A stretch of 64,000 bases of DNA from JAFGPF01 sp964500415 (GTDB lineage: Bacteria > Chloroflexota > Dehalococcoidia > Dehalococcoidales > RBG-16-60-22). Shown one piece after another: positions 7,744 through 15,960 of this stretch. Every line of letters starts with the position of its first letter. The first letter of the stretch is position 1. Location: assembly GCA_964500415.1 (NCBI GenBank), contig CAZCOB010000008.1, positions 1-64,000 of the forward strand, given 5' to 3'. The notes below the pieces were generated by a model that saw only the letters and a list, made by a program, of their open reading frames with translations, ran no database searches and had not been told where the DNA came from. The position numbers and the translations under genes were made by a program.

Positions 7744-8601
7744 ATGCCGGACATACGTAAAGTAAAGCGTCGGATAAAAGGCGTCCAGAACATAGCCAAG
7801 ATTACGCGGGCGATGGAGATGATTGCCGCCTCCAAAATGCGCAAGGCGCAGGAGAGGGGACTGGCGGGGCGCCCTTACTCCGAAAAGATAGAGCAGGTTA
7901 TCGCCGACCTAGCGGCTTTGCCGGATATCGGCCTGCAGCACCCGTTATTACAACGGCGGCCGGTAGAGAAGATAGCCATCGTGCACATCACCCCCGACCG
8001 TGGCATGTGCGGCGGTCTAAACGCCAACCTGAACCGCGGGCTGGCACGTTTTATCCTGGGGCAGGAAAAGCCGGCCAGGGTCGTTACGGTGGGGCGTAAG
8101 GGACGAGACTTTTCGGTTCGTTCTGGCATCGATATAACTGCCGAGTTTATTCAGATGGGCGACCAGCCCGCTTTCCTGGAGACGCTGCCGATATCCCATA
8201 TAGTTATCGATGAATACTCTAACAGTGTCGTAGATATGGTCTACATATCCTACGCCCAGTTTACTTCGATGATGGTGCAGAGGCCGGTCATGAAGCAACT
8301 TTTACCTGTGGAGCCAGCGGTGATACCGCAGGCGGAGAATGTCGATTATATTTATGAGCCCGGCGCCGAGAGCGTGCTGGGCGGGCTGCTGCCGCGGTTC
8401 GTGGAGATGGAGATTTACCATGCTATTTTAGAATCGATTGCCAGCGAGCAGTCGGCCAGGATGGTGGCGATGAGAAACGCTACGGACAGCGCCAACGAGC
8501 TTATCGGCGACCTGACTCTGTTGTATAACAAAGCACGCCAGGAGGCCATTACCAAGGAGCTTCTGGATATTACCGGAGGCGTAGTGGCCCTGGAAGAATA
8601 A
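7744..8601 (+). CDS. atpG: F0F1 ATP synthase subunit gamma
   Basis: A 285-aa protein with the standard N-terminus (RKVKRRIKGVQNIAKITRAMEMIAASKM) and C-terminal signature ATDSANELIGDLTLLYNKARQEAITKELLDI. This is the central rotor shaft of F1. The start follows the DUF3795 stop by 3 bases. Its usual neighbour would be atpA, so gene order is normal apart from the inserted gene. Confidence 0.96.
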   Translation: MPDIRKVKRRIKGVQNIAKITRAMEMIAASKMRKAQERGLAGRPYSEKIEQVIADLAALPDIGLQHPLLQRRPVEKIAIVHITPDRGMCGGLNANLNRGLARFILGQEKPARVVTVGRKGRDFSVRSGIDITAEFIQMGDQPAFLETLPISHIVIDEYSNSVVDMVYISYAQFTSMMVQRPVMKQLLPVEPAVIPQAENVDYIYEPGAESVLGGLLPRFVEMEIYHAILESIASEQSARMVAMRNATDSANELIGDLTLLYNKARQEAITKELLDITGGVVALEE

Positions 8602-8633
8602 ATAAGAAAAATTGAATATTTGTGAGGGTTATT

Positions 8634-10043
8634 ATGGCTAAGGGAAAAGTAGCCCAGGTAATAGGGACGGTGGTGGATATCGAATTTCCGCCCGATGAGC
8701 TGCCCGCGCTTTTCAATGCTGTCGAGATTGGTTCCGGCGACGGCAAAATTGTGCTGGAAGTGCAGGACCACCTGGGGAACAACTGGGTGCGGTGCCTGTC
8801 TCTGGCGCCTACCGACGGCCTGGAGCGCGGCGCCGTAGTCGTGGACACTGGCGCCGCCCTTAAAGTGCCGGTGGGGAGGGCTACGCTGGGTCGGCTCTTC
8901 GATGTGATGGGGACTCCCCTGGATAACCTCGGTGAGGTTAAGGCCGACGACCACTGGCCGATACACCGGCTGGCACCCACATTTGAAGAACAGGAAACGA
9001 GCACGCAGGTTCTGGAGACGGGCCTCAAGGTGGTCGACCTGATAACGCCGTTTACCAAGGGCGGTAAAATCGGGGCCTACGGCGGGGCGGGGGTCGGTAA
9101 GACGGTTATCATCATGGAGCTTATCCGCAACATCGCTACAATGCACGGCGGCTTTTCCGTCTTTACCGGCATCGGCGAACGCTCGCGCGAGGGCAACGAC
9201 CTGTGGAACGAGATGAAAGAGTCGGGCGTCATCGACAAAACGGTGATGGTCTTCGGGCAGATGAACGAGCCGCCCGGCGTGCGCCTGCGGGTGGGCCTGA
9301 CCGGACTGACCATGGCAGAGTACTTCCGTGACGAAGAAGGCCAGGACGTACTGCTGTTTATCGATAATATCTACCGTTACACGCTGGCCGGCATGGAGGT
9401 TTCGGCGCTACTGGGGCGAATGCCCTCGGCGGTGGGCTACCAGCCGACGCTGGCCACGGAAATGGGCGAGCTCGAGGAGAGGATTGCCTCCACCAAGAAG
9501 GGGTCGATTACCTCCTTTCAGGCTATTTACGTGCCCGCCGACGATTATACCGACCCCGGCGTGGTGACCACCTTCGGGCACCTGGACGCCGTGGTGGCGC
9601 TGGAGAGGTCTATCGCCGAGCAGGGTCTGTACCCGGCCGTCGACCCGCTGACGTCCACCTCACGCATCCTCGACCCCAATGTGGTCGGGGAGGAGCACTA
9701 CCGCGTCGCCCGCGAGGTGCAAAGAGTCCTGCAACGCTATAAGGACCTCCAGGATATTATCGCCATTCTGGGTATCGAGGAATTAAGCGAGGAGGACAGG
9801 CTTTCCGTATCCCGGGCGCGCCGTATCCAGAGGTTCCTATCGCAGCCGATGTTCGTGACCGAGGTGTTTACCGGTCGACCGGGTAAGTACGTGAAGGTGG
9901 AGGATACCGTACGCGGGTTCGCCGAAATCCTCGAAGGTAAGTATGACGACCTGCCGGAGCAGGCTTTCTACATGGTAGGCGGCATCGAAGAGGTAGTGGA
10001 GAGCGCCAAGAAATTAGGAGCGGAGGCCGATGTCCAGTCTTAA
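8634..10043 (+). CDS. atpD: F0F1 ATP synthase subunit beta
   Basis: A 469-aa catalytic subunit. ATG 8634 has GAGGG 6 bases upstream; the in-frame GTG 12 bases earlier overlaps that site. Walker A GGAGVGKT at residues 150-157, the GERSREGNDL catalytic-Glu motif, DNIYRYTLAG, and the DELSEED-loop equivalent EELSEED are all present. The last 14 bases overlap atpC, indicating translational coupling. Confidence 0.97.
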   Translation: MAKGKVAQVIGTVVDIEFPPDELPALFNAVEIGSGDGKIVLEVQDHLGNNWVRCLSLAPTDGLERGAVVVDTGAALKVPVGRATLGRLFDVMGTPLDNLGEVKADDHWPIHRLAPTFEEQETSTQVLETGLKVVDLITPFTKGGKIGAYGGAGVGKTVIIMELIRNIATMHGGFSVFTGIGERSREGNDLWNEMKESGVIDKTVMVFGQMNEPPGVRLRVGLTGLTMAEYFRDEEGQDVLLFIDNIYRYTLAGMEVSALLGRMPSAVGYQPTLATEMGELEERIASTKKGSITSFQAIYVPADDYTDPGVVTTFGHLDAVVALERSIAEQGLYPAVDPLTSTSRILDPNVVGEEHYRVAREVQRVLQRYKDLQDIIAILGIEELSEEDRLSVSRARRIQRFLSQPMFVTEVFTGRPGKYVKVEDTVRGFAEILEGKYDDLPEQAFYMVGGIEEVVESAKKLGAEADVQS

Positions 10044-10449
10044 ACTCGATATTGTGACGGCGGAGCGTATCGTCTATTCCGAGGACGTGGATGCGGTTAT
10101 CGCCCCTGGCGCCGAAGGGCAACTGGGAATACTGCCGCACCACGCTCCCCTGATGACTATTTTACAGGCGGGCGAGCTGGTGGTGAGGCGGGGCGCCGAG
10201 GAGGATACGCTGGCTATATCCGGCGGCTTCCTGGAGGTACGCCCCGACCGGGTGATTGTCCTGGCGGACAGCGCCGAGAGAGCCGAGGAAATCGACGCAG
10301 AACGCGCCGAAGCCGCCAAGCAGCGAGCCGAGCAGAGACTGATGGAAAAGACTGCCGAAACAGATGTGGCCAGGATTGAGGCATCGTTACAGCGTGCCAT
10401 GGCCAGGCTGACGGTGGCGGAGAAGATAAAGCGGCGGCGCAAGCTGTAA
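10030..10449 (+). CDS. atpC: F0F1 ATP synthase subunit epsilon
   Basis: A 139-aa protein. The N-terminal beta-sandwich contains the GAEGQLGILPHHAPLMTIL signature, and a C-terminal Ala/Glu/Arg helical hairpin ends AEKIKRRRKL. It couples rotor and catalytic head and can inhibit ATP hydrolysis. It starts inside atpD (AGGAGCGGAGG upstream). It is the last gene of the operon; 100 bp without a clear hairpin terminator separate it from the convergent metF. Confidence 0.95.
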   Translation: MSSLKLDIVTAERIVYSEDVDAVIAPGAEGQLGILPHHAPLMTILQAGELVVRRGAEEDTLAISGGFLEVRPDRVIVLADSAERAEEIDAERAEAAKQRAEQRLMEKTAETDVARIEASLQRAMARLTVAEKIKRRRKL

Positions 10450-10549
10450 GAGTAATAAGCACTTTCAGATTATCTCTCTATCGAGAAAATCTTCTATACA
10501 GCCTTATCGGTGCGGTAAAACCTGTTCCTGGAAAGCTATCAGCTTCTCG

Positions 10550-11425
10550 TTAAATTCCCGCTTCTTTAATAACCTCGGGCACCAGTTCGTCCCATCCCAG
10601 GGGCATAATGTGGACTCCCTGGCATAGCGGCCTGACCTGCCTGATAATCCGCGCGGTAATCTCTACCGTTTTCTTCTTGCGGTCTTCTTTCGGGGTATCC
10701 GACATTTCGTCGATAATGTTATCCGGGACGGTGATGCCGGCCACGTTTTCGTTCATGAACCTGGCCATAGCCGCACTCTTGAGTATGACGATTCCGGCGA
10801 TAACAGGTACGTTGAACTCCTTCACCCGGTTCATGAAATTCTCAAATTTATCCAGATCATAAACGGCCTGGGTCTGGAAGAAGCTGGCTCCGGCCTCTAT
10901 TTTCTTATTCATTTTGATGATTTGCGGCTCTATCGGGTCCACACCCGGGGTTACTACTGCCCCCAGGAATAACGCGGGGCTGCTTTCGAGTTCATGGCCC
11001 GATATATCATGACCCTGATTCAGTGTACTGGCTGCCTTCAATAGCTGTACCGAATCGAGATCATAAACCGGCTTGGCTTCGGTATGGTCACCCATGATGG
11101 GGTGGTCGCCGGTGAGGCATAAAACATTCTTTATACCCAGCGCCCAGGCGCTCAACAGGTCCGATTGCAGGGCTAACCTGTTCCGGTCACGGCAGGTAAG
11201 CTGGTAAATGGGTTCCAGGTGTCGTTCGACCAGTTTGCTGGAAACAGCCAGCGAACCAATCCTCATTACCGCGCTCTGGAGGTCGGTTACGTTGATGGCA
11301 GTTACGTAGTCCCGCAGTACCTCGGCATCGTGCAGGCACTTATCAATATCCGCTCCCTTCGGGGGGCCGATTTCTCCCGTGACGACGAATTCTCCGCTGC
11401 GCAGTCTTTCTTTCAGTTTACTCAT
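10550..11425 (-). CDS. metF: methylenetetrahydrofolate reductase, catalytic subunit
   Basis: A 291-aa TIM-barrel protein of the MTHFR family: VTGEIGPPKGADID near the N-terminus, NVTDLQSAVMRIGSLAV, CRDRNRLALQSDLLSAWALGIKNVL, LTGDHP, and FFQTQAVYD. It reduces methylene-H4folate to methyl-H4folate, a step of the methyl branch of the Wood-Ljungdahl pathway. It is directly downstream of metV (41 bp), which in acetogens and Chloroflexota is its partner subunit. I infer a MetVF-type complex, with the electron donor unknown. Confidence 0.93.
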   Translation of the reverse strand: MSKLKERLRSGEFVVTGEIGPPKGADIDKCLHDAEVLRDYVTAINVTDLQSAVMRIGSLAVSSKLVERHLEPIYQLTCRDRNRLALQSDLLSAWALGIKNVLCLTGDHPIMGDHTEAKPVYDLDSVQLLKAASTLNQGHDISGHELESSPALFLGAVVTPGVDPIEPQIIKMNKKIEAGASFFQTQAVYDLDKFENFMNRVKEFNVPVIAGIVILKSAAMARFMNENVAGITVPDNIIDEMSDTPKEDRKKKTVEITARIIRQVRPLCQGVHIMPLGWDELVPEVIKEAGI

Positions 11426-11466
11426 TATTTTTCCTACTCCTTACTCCTTGCTTAGAGTTGATTCAT

Positions 11467-12186
11467 CTAGTCCTTCCGTGAAACTGTCAGGTCTCCGGAG
11501 AGGGACCTGAAGGTCGCCTCTCTATCGCCGATGTTAAGAGAACGAGGGCGGCTCCACCTGGAATTATTCTTGGGCTCCTGGTATTTCCTCATTTCGTCAA
11601 GTCGGCCAAGCGCTTTGAGTCGGTCATAGATAAGCTGCCAGCCGCAGTCCCGCGTCCTGTCGACTTCGCACTTACCGTCTTTAGCGCCACCGCAGGGGCC
11701 GTTGAGCAGGCTCTTGGCGCAGAGTGTCACCGGACACAGGCCGCCGGTGTACTCGACGATGCATTCACCGCATAAAGAGCAATATTCGGTGATAAAATCA
11801 TCCGTTACCGTTTCGCCGCCGAAAATCGTATCGCACCCGGAGTGGACCATACCGCCGTCGGTGGCGTCCATAACGGTATGGATTCCCTGGCCGCACGCCA
11901 GGATGAGGAAAGAATCGGCCTCTTTGGTCTGCTCACCATACTCTTCCTGAAGTACCTTTTTTGTGTTGGCGAGTTTACAAAGTGACACTCCCTTGGGCTG
12001 GGGTACGCACCATCCGATTACATCCACCCCTCGCTCTTTTAACCGTCTTGCCATCTCCTCTGTCTCAGGTATCCCCCCGGATTGGCATTTGGCGGCGCAG
12101 TTGTCGCAGCCAACGACGAACACCCTTTCTCCGGGGTTCAGATACCCGATGATTTCATCGATTGGCTTCTGAATTGTTGCGTGCAT
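11467..12186 (-). CDS. metV: MetV-type zinc-binding subunit of methylenetetrahydrofolate reductase
   Basis: A 239-aa Cys-rich protein of the MTHFR C-terminal/MetV family. Cys motifs VGCDNCAAKCQSGG, EYCSLCGECI, GLCPVTLCAKSLLNGPCGG and DCGWQLIYDRL match the family's metal and Fe-S ligands. RBS AAGGAGG lies 9 bases before ATG. In MetVF complexes this subunit supports MetF in methyl-H4folate formation in the acetyl-CoA pathway. The ~45 C-terminal residues (after KYQEPKN) are basic and poorly conserved-looking. Confidence 0.9.
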   Translation of the reverse strand: MHATIQKPIDEIIGYLNPGERVFVVGCDNCAAKCQSGGIPETEEMARRLKERGVDVIGWCVPQPKGVSLCKLANTKKVLQEEYGEQTKEADSFLILACGQGIHTVMDATDGGMVHSGCDTIFGGETVTDDFITEYCSLCGECIVEYTGGLCPVTLCAKSLLNGPCGGAKDGKCEVDRTRDCGWQLIYDRLKALGRLDEMRKYQEPKNNSRWSRPRSLNIGDREATFRSLSGDLTVSRKD

Positions 12187-12477
12187 GTATAATCCTCCTT
12201 ATTGTTTTTTGGCTGTATATCGCGCGTGTTGTTACAGTGGTAAGACGGTATCGGATTGCGAGAGCCCGGGTTGTTAGACAGATATATAATACCATAGAGG
12301 GGTATAGTAGTTCAAAGTATTAGAGGCTGTACGCGTCATTATCCGATGCAAAGACCCGGTTTGCGCGTAAAAACGTATTGTAGAAGATAAAGCGGCGGCG
12401 GAAGCTGTAATTCCGTGTATGAACCTGGTTTGCCGTAAAGACCGTTTCATTAATAAGCGTATCATCAATCTACAAAA
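12187..12477. other. gene-free stretch containing a relic of the atpC 3' end
   Basis: No convincing gene. Bases 12383-12410 equal the last 28 bases of atpC (10422-10449) with one mismatch, including the stop codon. A 64-residue minus-strand frame here has no RBS and unlikely composition. A degenerate duplicate of the atpC end is the simplest reading. Confidence 0.5.
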
Positions 12478-12903
12478 CTATTTCGGTGCGGTCGTGGGCA
12501 TTAGCCCGACCTGCTGCAGGAATGACATCAAATTCCAGTAATCGGATTGTCCGCTCATCTTGCCGTTGCGCAGTTGGTGGATTGAAGCACCGCGAATCGA
12601 GAAAATTTTACCGGTGGCTGGTAATCCGGGAGTGTTACCAGCATGAGTACCGGTCATGACCCATTCGCTGGCTGCCCAATCACCGGTGCTGAAAACGGAC
12701 TTAAGCTCAAACTTGACGTCTGGGCTCATATCGAACATTTCTTGAAGGAAGGCCTTTAGCTCCTCCTTACCGTGGTTGACCTGTCCAGCAGCGACATCCT
12801 CGTAGATACAATCATCCGTGTAGAAAGAAATTGCCTTATCAATGTCGTGTGAATTCACCGCTGAAATAGAATCTTTTATTATGCTTTCCGTATCAGTTGC
12901 CAT
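12478..12903 (-). CDS. SnoaL-like / NTF2-fold polyketide-cyclase family protein
   Basis: A 141-aa protein with the SnoaL/ester-cyclase pattern: an N-terminal helix with AVNSHDIDKAISFYTDDCIYED, then GKEELKAFLQEMF, then WVMTGTHAGNTPGLPATGKIFSIRGASI and a final GQSDYWNLMSFLQQVG. These small barrels bind or isomerise hydrophobic substrates; the exact substrate cannot be read from sequence. GGAGG precedes the start. It appears monocistronic. Confidence 0.85.
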   Translation of the reverse strand: MATDTESIIKDSISAVNSHDIDKAISFYTDDCIYEDVAAGQVNHGKEELKAFLQEMFDMSPDVKFELKSVFSTGDWAASEWVMTGTHAGNTPGLPATGKIFSIRGASIHQLRNGKMSGQSDYWNLMSFLQQVGLMPTTAPK

Positions 12904-12962
12904 ATTGTTACCTCCAAACTTGAATTATTAAAATTGCTTCACGCTTAAAGCTGGTGATTATT

Positions 12963-13238
12963 TTAGCACTTTTTTTCGTTGAGTTCCAGCAGTCCTTCCA
13001 TAGGTTCGATGGTTATCACACTCGTTTTAAGGTCGATAGAGCGGATGACGTCTTCTATGGCGGGGATAAGAATTTCTCCGCTGGCGCCACTGACGATATA
13101 GTTGTCGTTGCTTTTGCCAGTGAGAACATCGGTAATGTCGCCGATGTATTCACCCCGGGTTGTTCTGACCTGAAGCCCGATAATCTGGTGGTGATAATAC
13201 TGTCCATCGGGCAGAGGGTTATCCTGGTTGTGCTCCAT
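12963..13238 (-). CDS. rimM: RimM-like PRC-barrel protein lacking the N-terminal RimM domain
   Basis: A 91-aa protein that aligns with only the C-terminal half of RimM: LPDGQYYHHQIIGLQVRTTRGEYIGDITDVL, ILIPAIEDVI and a final MEGLLELN. Normal RimM has ~165-175 residues with an ~80-residue N-terminal domain that contacts S19 and helix 33. Only 115 bp separate this start from the khpA stop. The in-frame upstream translation (RDARKLNNTL) could be a decayed remnant of the linker. The position after rpsP-khpA is the normal rimM locus. Either a truncated, PRC-only form or a broken gene. Confidence 0.75.
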   Translation of the reverse strand: MEHNQDNPLPDGQYYHHQIIGLQVRTTRGEYIGDITDVLTGKSNDNYIVSGASGEILIPAIEDVIRSIDLKTSVITIEPMEGLLELNEKKC

Positions 13239-13353
13239 TTTCCGCAGAGTGTTGTTTAGCTTCCGAGCATCTCGTGATTGAGAGACACAAGTTGGGAAGG
13301 AGAGAGATATATTTTTCCGTCTCCGATAAAGTAAGGGGTAGCCGGGGGTTATA

Positions 13354-13581
13354 TTACAAAATTTCGAGCCTGACTCTGGTGGCAGCTTTGGCCGCTTTTA
13401 CCCTGAGCAAGGTGCGCATTGCCTGGGCAATCTGACCCTGCTTGCCGATGATTCTCCCTTTGTCATCGTCGGCAACGGTCAGCTTCAGCGTGATGCCCTC
13501 ATCATTGGTCTCCTCTTCGACATTCACTGCATCGGGTTCATTGACGATGGACTTGGCGATGTACTCCACTAGGTCTTTCAT
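13354..13581 (-). CDS. khpA: KH-domain RNA-binding protein (KhpA/YlqC)
   Basis: A 75-aa single KH domain: DLVEYIAKSIVNEPDAV, then the GxxG loop in RIIGKQGQIAQAMRTLL, and a C-terminal strand RVRLEIL. An RNA-binding protein of the KhpA family, usually encoded between rpsP and rimM as here. It overlaps the rpsP stop by 4 bp (ATGA), so the two are translationally coupled. Confidence 0.93.
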   Translation of the reverse strand: MKDLVEYIAKSIVNEPDAVNVEEETNDEGITLKLTVADDDKGRIIGKQGQIAQAMRTLLRVKAAKAATRVRLEIL

Positions 13582-13847
13582 GATTTCTCCTTGACTGGTT
13601 TGAACTTATCCAGGATACCTGCCTTACCCAGCAGTCTGGCAGTGGTATCTGTCGGTTTGGCGCCCTGATTTAGCCAGTGCAGTGCTCTATCCTCTTTAAT
13701 TACTATAGTTTCCGGGTCGGTCATGGGGTCGTAATGCCCGATAATATCAACGAATGCTCCATCGCGGGGTGCCCGTATGTCAGCGACAACCAGTCGATAA
13801 CTGGGCTTTTTCTTGGCTCCAACACGCCTTAGTCTGATTTTGAGCAT
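13578..13847 (-). CDS. rpsP: 30S ribosomal protein S16
   Basis: An 89-aa protein beginning MLKIRLRRVGAKKKPSYRLVVAD, the S16 signature, with DIIGHYDPMTDP and a final PVKEKS. Full length for the family. First gene of the rpsP-khpA-rimM operon; a promoter with a consensus -35 lies 42-70 bp upstream. Confidence 0.97.
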   Translation of the reverse strand: MLKIRLRRVGAKKKPSYRLVVADIRAPRDGAFVDIIGHYDPMTDPETIVIKEDRALHWLNQGAKPTDTTARLLGKAGILDKFKPVKEKS

Positions 13848-13888
13848 TTATACCTGCCTTTTTTATATATTTATCTTATACGTCCCAT

Positions 13889-13917
13889 ATTATGCACTAT
13901 AATAATATGGCTGTCAA
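13889..13917 (-). promoter_or_regulatory. promoter of the rpsP operon
   Basis: Minus strand TTGACA (13912-13917), 17-bp spacer, CATAAT (13889-13894). Confidence 0.65.
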
Positions 13918-13939
13918 TGGCAGGGGGGATAATTGTTAA

Positions 13940-14716
13940 TCAGGAATGAGACCACAGACGCTGTTCCCTGAGGGTATCCAGCCAGGCGGCTGATTTTACC
14001 TCTCTTTCGAGCAGGTGCTTGAGATAGCCGCTGATGACGTTCTCAATCTCGGCGGCCAGTTCGGGGTCGATTTTCACGCGGCTGGCCCCGGCGTAGTCGC
14101 TGCTCTGGAGGAGCCGCAGGACTTTCTGGGCGTTAACCGAGAGGGGGTATGAAAAAGGCTGGCTCAGGCTGCAATCCGGGCAAAGCATGCCGCCGGCGTA
14201 GGGGCTGAAATAATTGGTGGTCGGTTCCAGCCCTTTGTGGCAGACGACACATTCATGGAGTTGGGGACGGTAGCCGACACTTTCGAGGAGGTGGAGCTCG
14301 AAATGGCGCAGGATAAGCTCTTTATTATTTTCGCCGCAGAGTCGTTCCAGGGTAGCTAACATCAGGTGGTAGAGGGAGTAATTTTCCTGGTGTTCGGCGG
14401 AAAACTGGTTAACAAGCTCGGCGACGTACAATCCGCAGGAGGTCAGCCAGAGGTCGTTCTTAAGGGGCATGAAGCTGTTGACGGTCTGGCTGCCGGTAAT
14501 AGTGTCTATATTGCGACCGCGGGCGAAGGAGACCTGGCTGTGCGTAAGGAGTTCCAGGTGCCCGGCGAGCTTGCTTCTGGGCTTACGGAGGCTTTTGGCA
14601 AAGCCCTGTATTTTACCTAGGCGGGGGGTAAAGAAGGTGAGAATGGTATCCGCCTCCCCCAGCTTGGTCTTCTTGATGACAATGGCTTCTGTTTGGTAAT
14701 TACGCGGTTCCGACAT
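13940..14716 (-). CDS. recO: DNA repair protein RecO
   Basis: A 258-aa protein. The N-terminal OB fold starts NYQTEAIVIKKTKLGEADTILTFFTPRLGK; a helical domain follows, with a four-Cys zinc finger (CVVC ... CPDC around residues 160-182). It loads RecA at gaps together with RecR, whose gene lies 2 kb away in the same block. No promoter is obvious; the gene is transcribed towards rpsP. Confidence 0.95.
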   Translation of the reverse strand: MSEPRNYQTEAIVIKKTKLGEADTILTFFTPRLGKIQGFAKSLRKPRSKLAGHLELLTHSQVSFARGRNIDTITGSQTVNSFMPLKNDLWLTSCGLYVAELVNQFSAEHQENYSLYHLMLATLERLCGENNKELILRHFELHLLESVGYRPQLHECVVCHKGLEPTTNYFSPYAGGMLCPDCSLSQPFSYPLSVNAQKVLRLLQSSDYAGASRVKIDPELAAEIENVISGYLKHLLEREVKSAAWLDTLREQRLWSHS

Positions 14717-14768
14717 TTTTATTATCTGTTCTTACTTAATATTTTAAAGCACGCTGTTATGTGTAGTA

Positions 14769-15269
14769 TCAACTTATTACTGGCACACCACCGATATATG
14801 GAGCAAGCCCCTCGGGATACCGCTTCATGAATTTATCGTAGTTCTTTTTATAAATTTCTGTTCCTTCATATTCCTGAAGCCAGACTTCTGCGCCTGTAAG
14901 AATATCTCTACAAAATATCCGTACATCCAAATTTAGAGCATCGTTGAGCACATTACAGTGAAAGACATTCGTGGTTGTTGTTGGTTCCACAAAGATAATT
15001 CTCGAATAGTTACTCATTGGGTGTTGAGACCTACCTTGATGTAGTAACGAACACCTGAAACGATAGCAGTCATCACTGGTTAAAAATGAAGAGTATTTAT
15101 TTGCAACGTACTTATCAAACCAGTCTTTGTACTTTTCCCTAGTAGCTTCACCGTTATCAGAACTCATTGCGCCACAAATGTCAGGAATAGTCAGACAAAT
15201 AAAAAGTGTTAAATAGTAAAGACGCGAATCTTCCAATGCTAATTGAATCTGGTTTAAAACATTTCTCAT
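14769..15269 (-). CDS. HEPN-like conserved protein, unknown function
   Basis: A 166-aa protein: an N-terminal helix with LYYLTLFICLTIPDICGAM, a central DDCYRFRCSLLHQGRSQ, and a C-terminal GLAPYIGGVPVIS. RCSLLH fits the R-x4-H motif of HEPN ribonucleases and HEPN-like folds. There is no adjacent nucleotidyltransferase that would make a classic toxin-antitoxin pair. The sequence is A/T-richer than its neighbours, and a palindromic repeat abuts its 5' end, suggesting acquisition. An RNase role is only an inference from the motif. Confidence 0.65.
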   Translation of the reverse strand: MRNVLNQIQLALEDSRLYYLTLFICLTIPDICGAMSSDNGEATREKYKDWFDKYVANKYSSFLTSDDCYRFRCSLLHQGRSQHPMSNYSRIIFVEPTTTTNVFHCNVLNDALNLDVRIFCRDILTGAEVWLQEYEGTEIYKKNYDKFMKRYPEGLAPYIGGVPVIS

Positions 15270-15272
15270 TTC

Positions 15273-15369
15273 TACCTCACCCCCTGTGTCCCCCTCTCCT
15301 TCTGAGGCAGGGTGAAGGAGAGGGGGAGTAATTATAGAAGAGGGGCTTCGCCCCTCTTAAACGCCCCTT
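15273..15369. repeat. interspersed palindromic repeat, family R1, copy 1
   Basis: Reads CTACCTCACCCCCTGTGTCC, then an inverted pair of CCCCTCTCC / GGAGAGGGGG and a terminal hairpin AAGAGGGGCTTCGCCCCTCTT. The same plan recurs at 33591-33685 and, inverted, at 56604-56734. It separates the HEPN-like gene from the methyltransferase and can act as a terminator for the latter's upstream side. Confidence 0.75.
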
Positions 15370-15370
15370 A

Positions 15371-15943
15371 TTAATATTGTTTAGGTATTCCCAGCCACCG
15401 GGGAGTCCTCTTCATATACTCGCGGTAGGCTTCGCCGTATTTCCTGAGGCAGTAATTTTCTTCAAGTATCGCCGTCTGGCGCTGCAAGACAACGGTGACG
15501 ATGGTAATCAGGAAAAACAGCCACGAAGCGGCGGCGAGACTCACCCCCAGGTATATAATAAACATGGACAGGTACCCCGGGTGGCGTGAATAGCGGAAGG
15601 CATACCCGGTGACGGGCTTATCTTCCGGCGACCTGGCAAAGCTGACGGTGCCGATAATGAGTATGGCGAGCCCGATAATGAAAAAAGCAAGTCCGACATA
15701 GAACCATATCGTGCCGAGATAGAAGGGCAGGAAAATCGAGTAGAGGGTGGCGATTATCCAGGTAACTGTAACGGCTATGCCGTTTCTCCGTTGAGATTTG
15801 CTTGGCTCGATGTCAGCGGGGGCGCTGGTCCTTTGAGCCAGCTTGGGGCCGGCGAGGACTACGGCCAGCCACTGCAGGAGGTAAACGCACATGAACCACC
15901 AGGCGTTCCAGAGTCCGATTTCGAAGGCCGGTACCCAGGACAT
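15371..15943 (-). CDS. ICMT-like integral membrane methyltransferase (paralogue 1)
   Basis: A 190-aa protein with about five membrane helices and the isoprenylcysteine-carboxyl-methyltransferase/PEMT signature FRYSRHPGYLSMFIIYLG, followed by ILEENYCLRKYGEAYREYMKRTPRWLG. These enzymes methylate lipid or prenylated substrates with SAM; the substrate is unknown here. A tandem paralogue lies 17 bp upstream. Both begin with (V/I)PAFxIGxWNAW, showing recent duplication. Confidence 0.85.
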   Translation of the reverse strand: MSWVPAFEIGLWNAWWFMCVYLLQWLAVVLAGPKLAQRTSAPADIEPSKSQRRNGIAVTVTWIIATLYSIFLPFYLGTIWFYVGLAFFIIGLAILIIGTVSFARSPEDKPVTGYAFRYSRHPGYLSMFIIYLGVSLAAASWLFFLITIVTVVLQRQTAILEENYCLRKYGEAYREYMKRTPRWLGIPKQY

Positions 15944-15960
15944 TTACTAACCTCACCCCT

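Noticed and set aside
12274..12468. 64-residue minus-strand reading frame
   Set aside because: No RBS, unusual composition, lies over the atpC relic, and no recognisable similarity.
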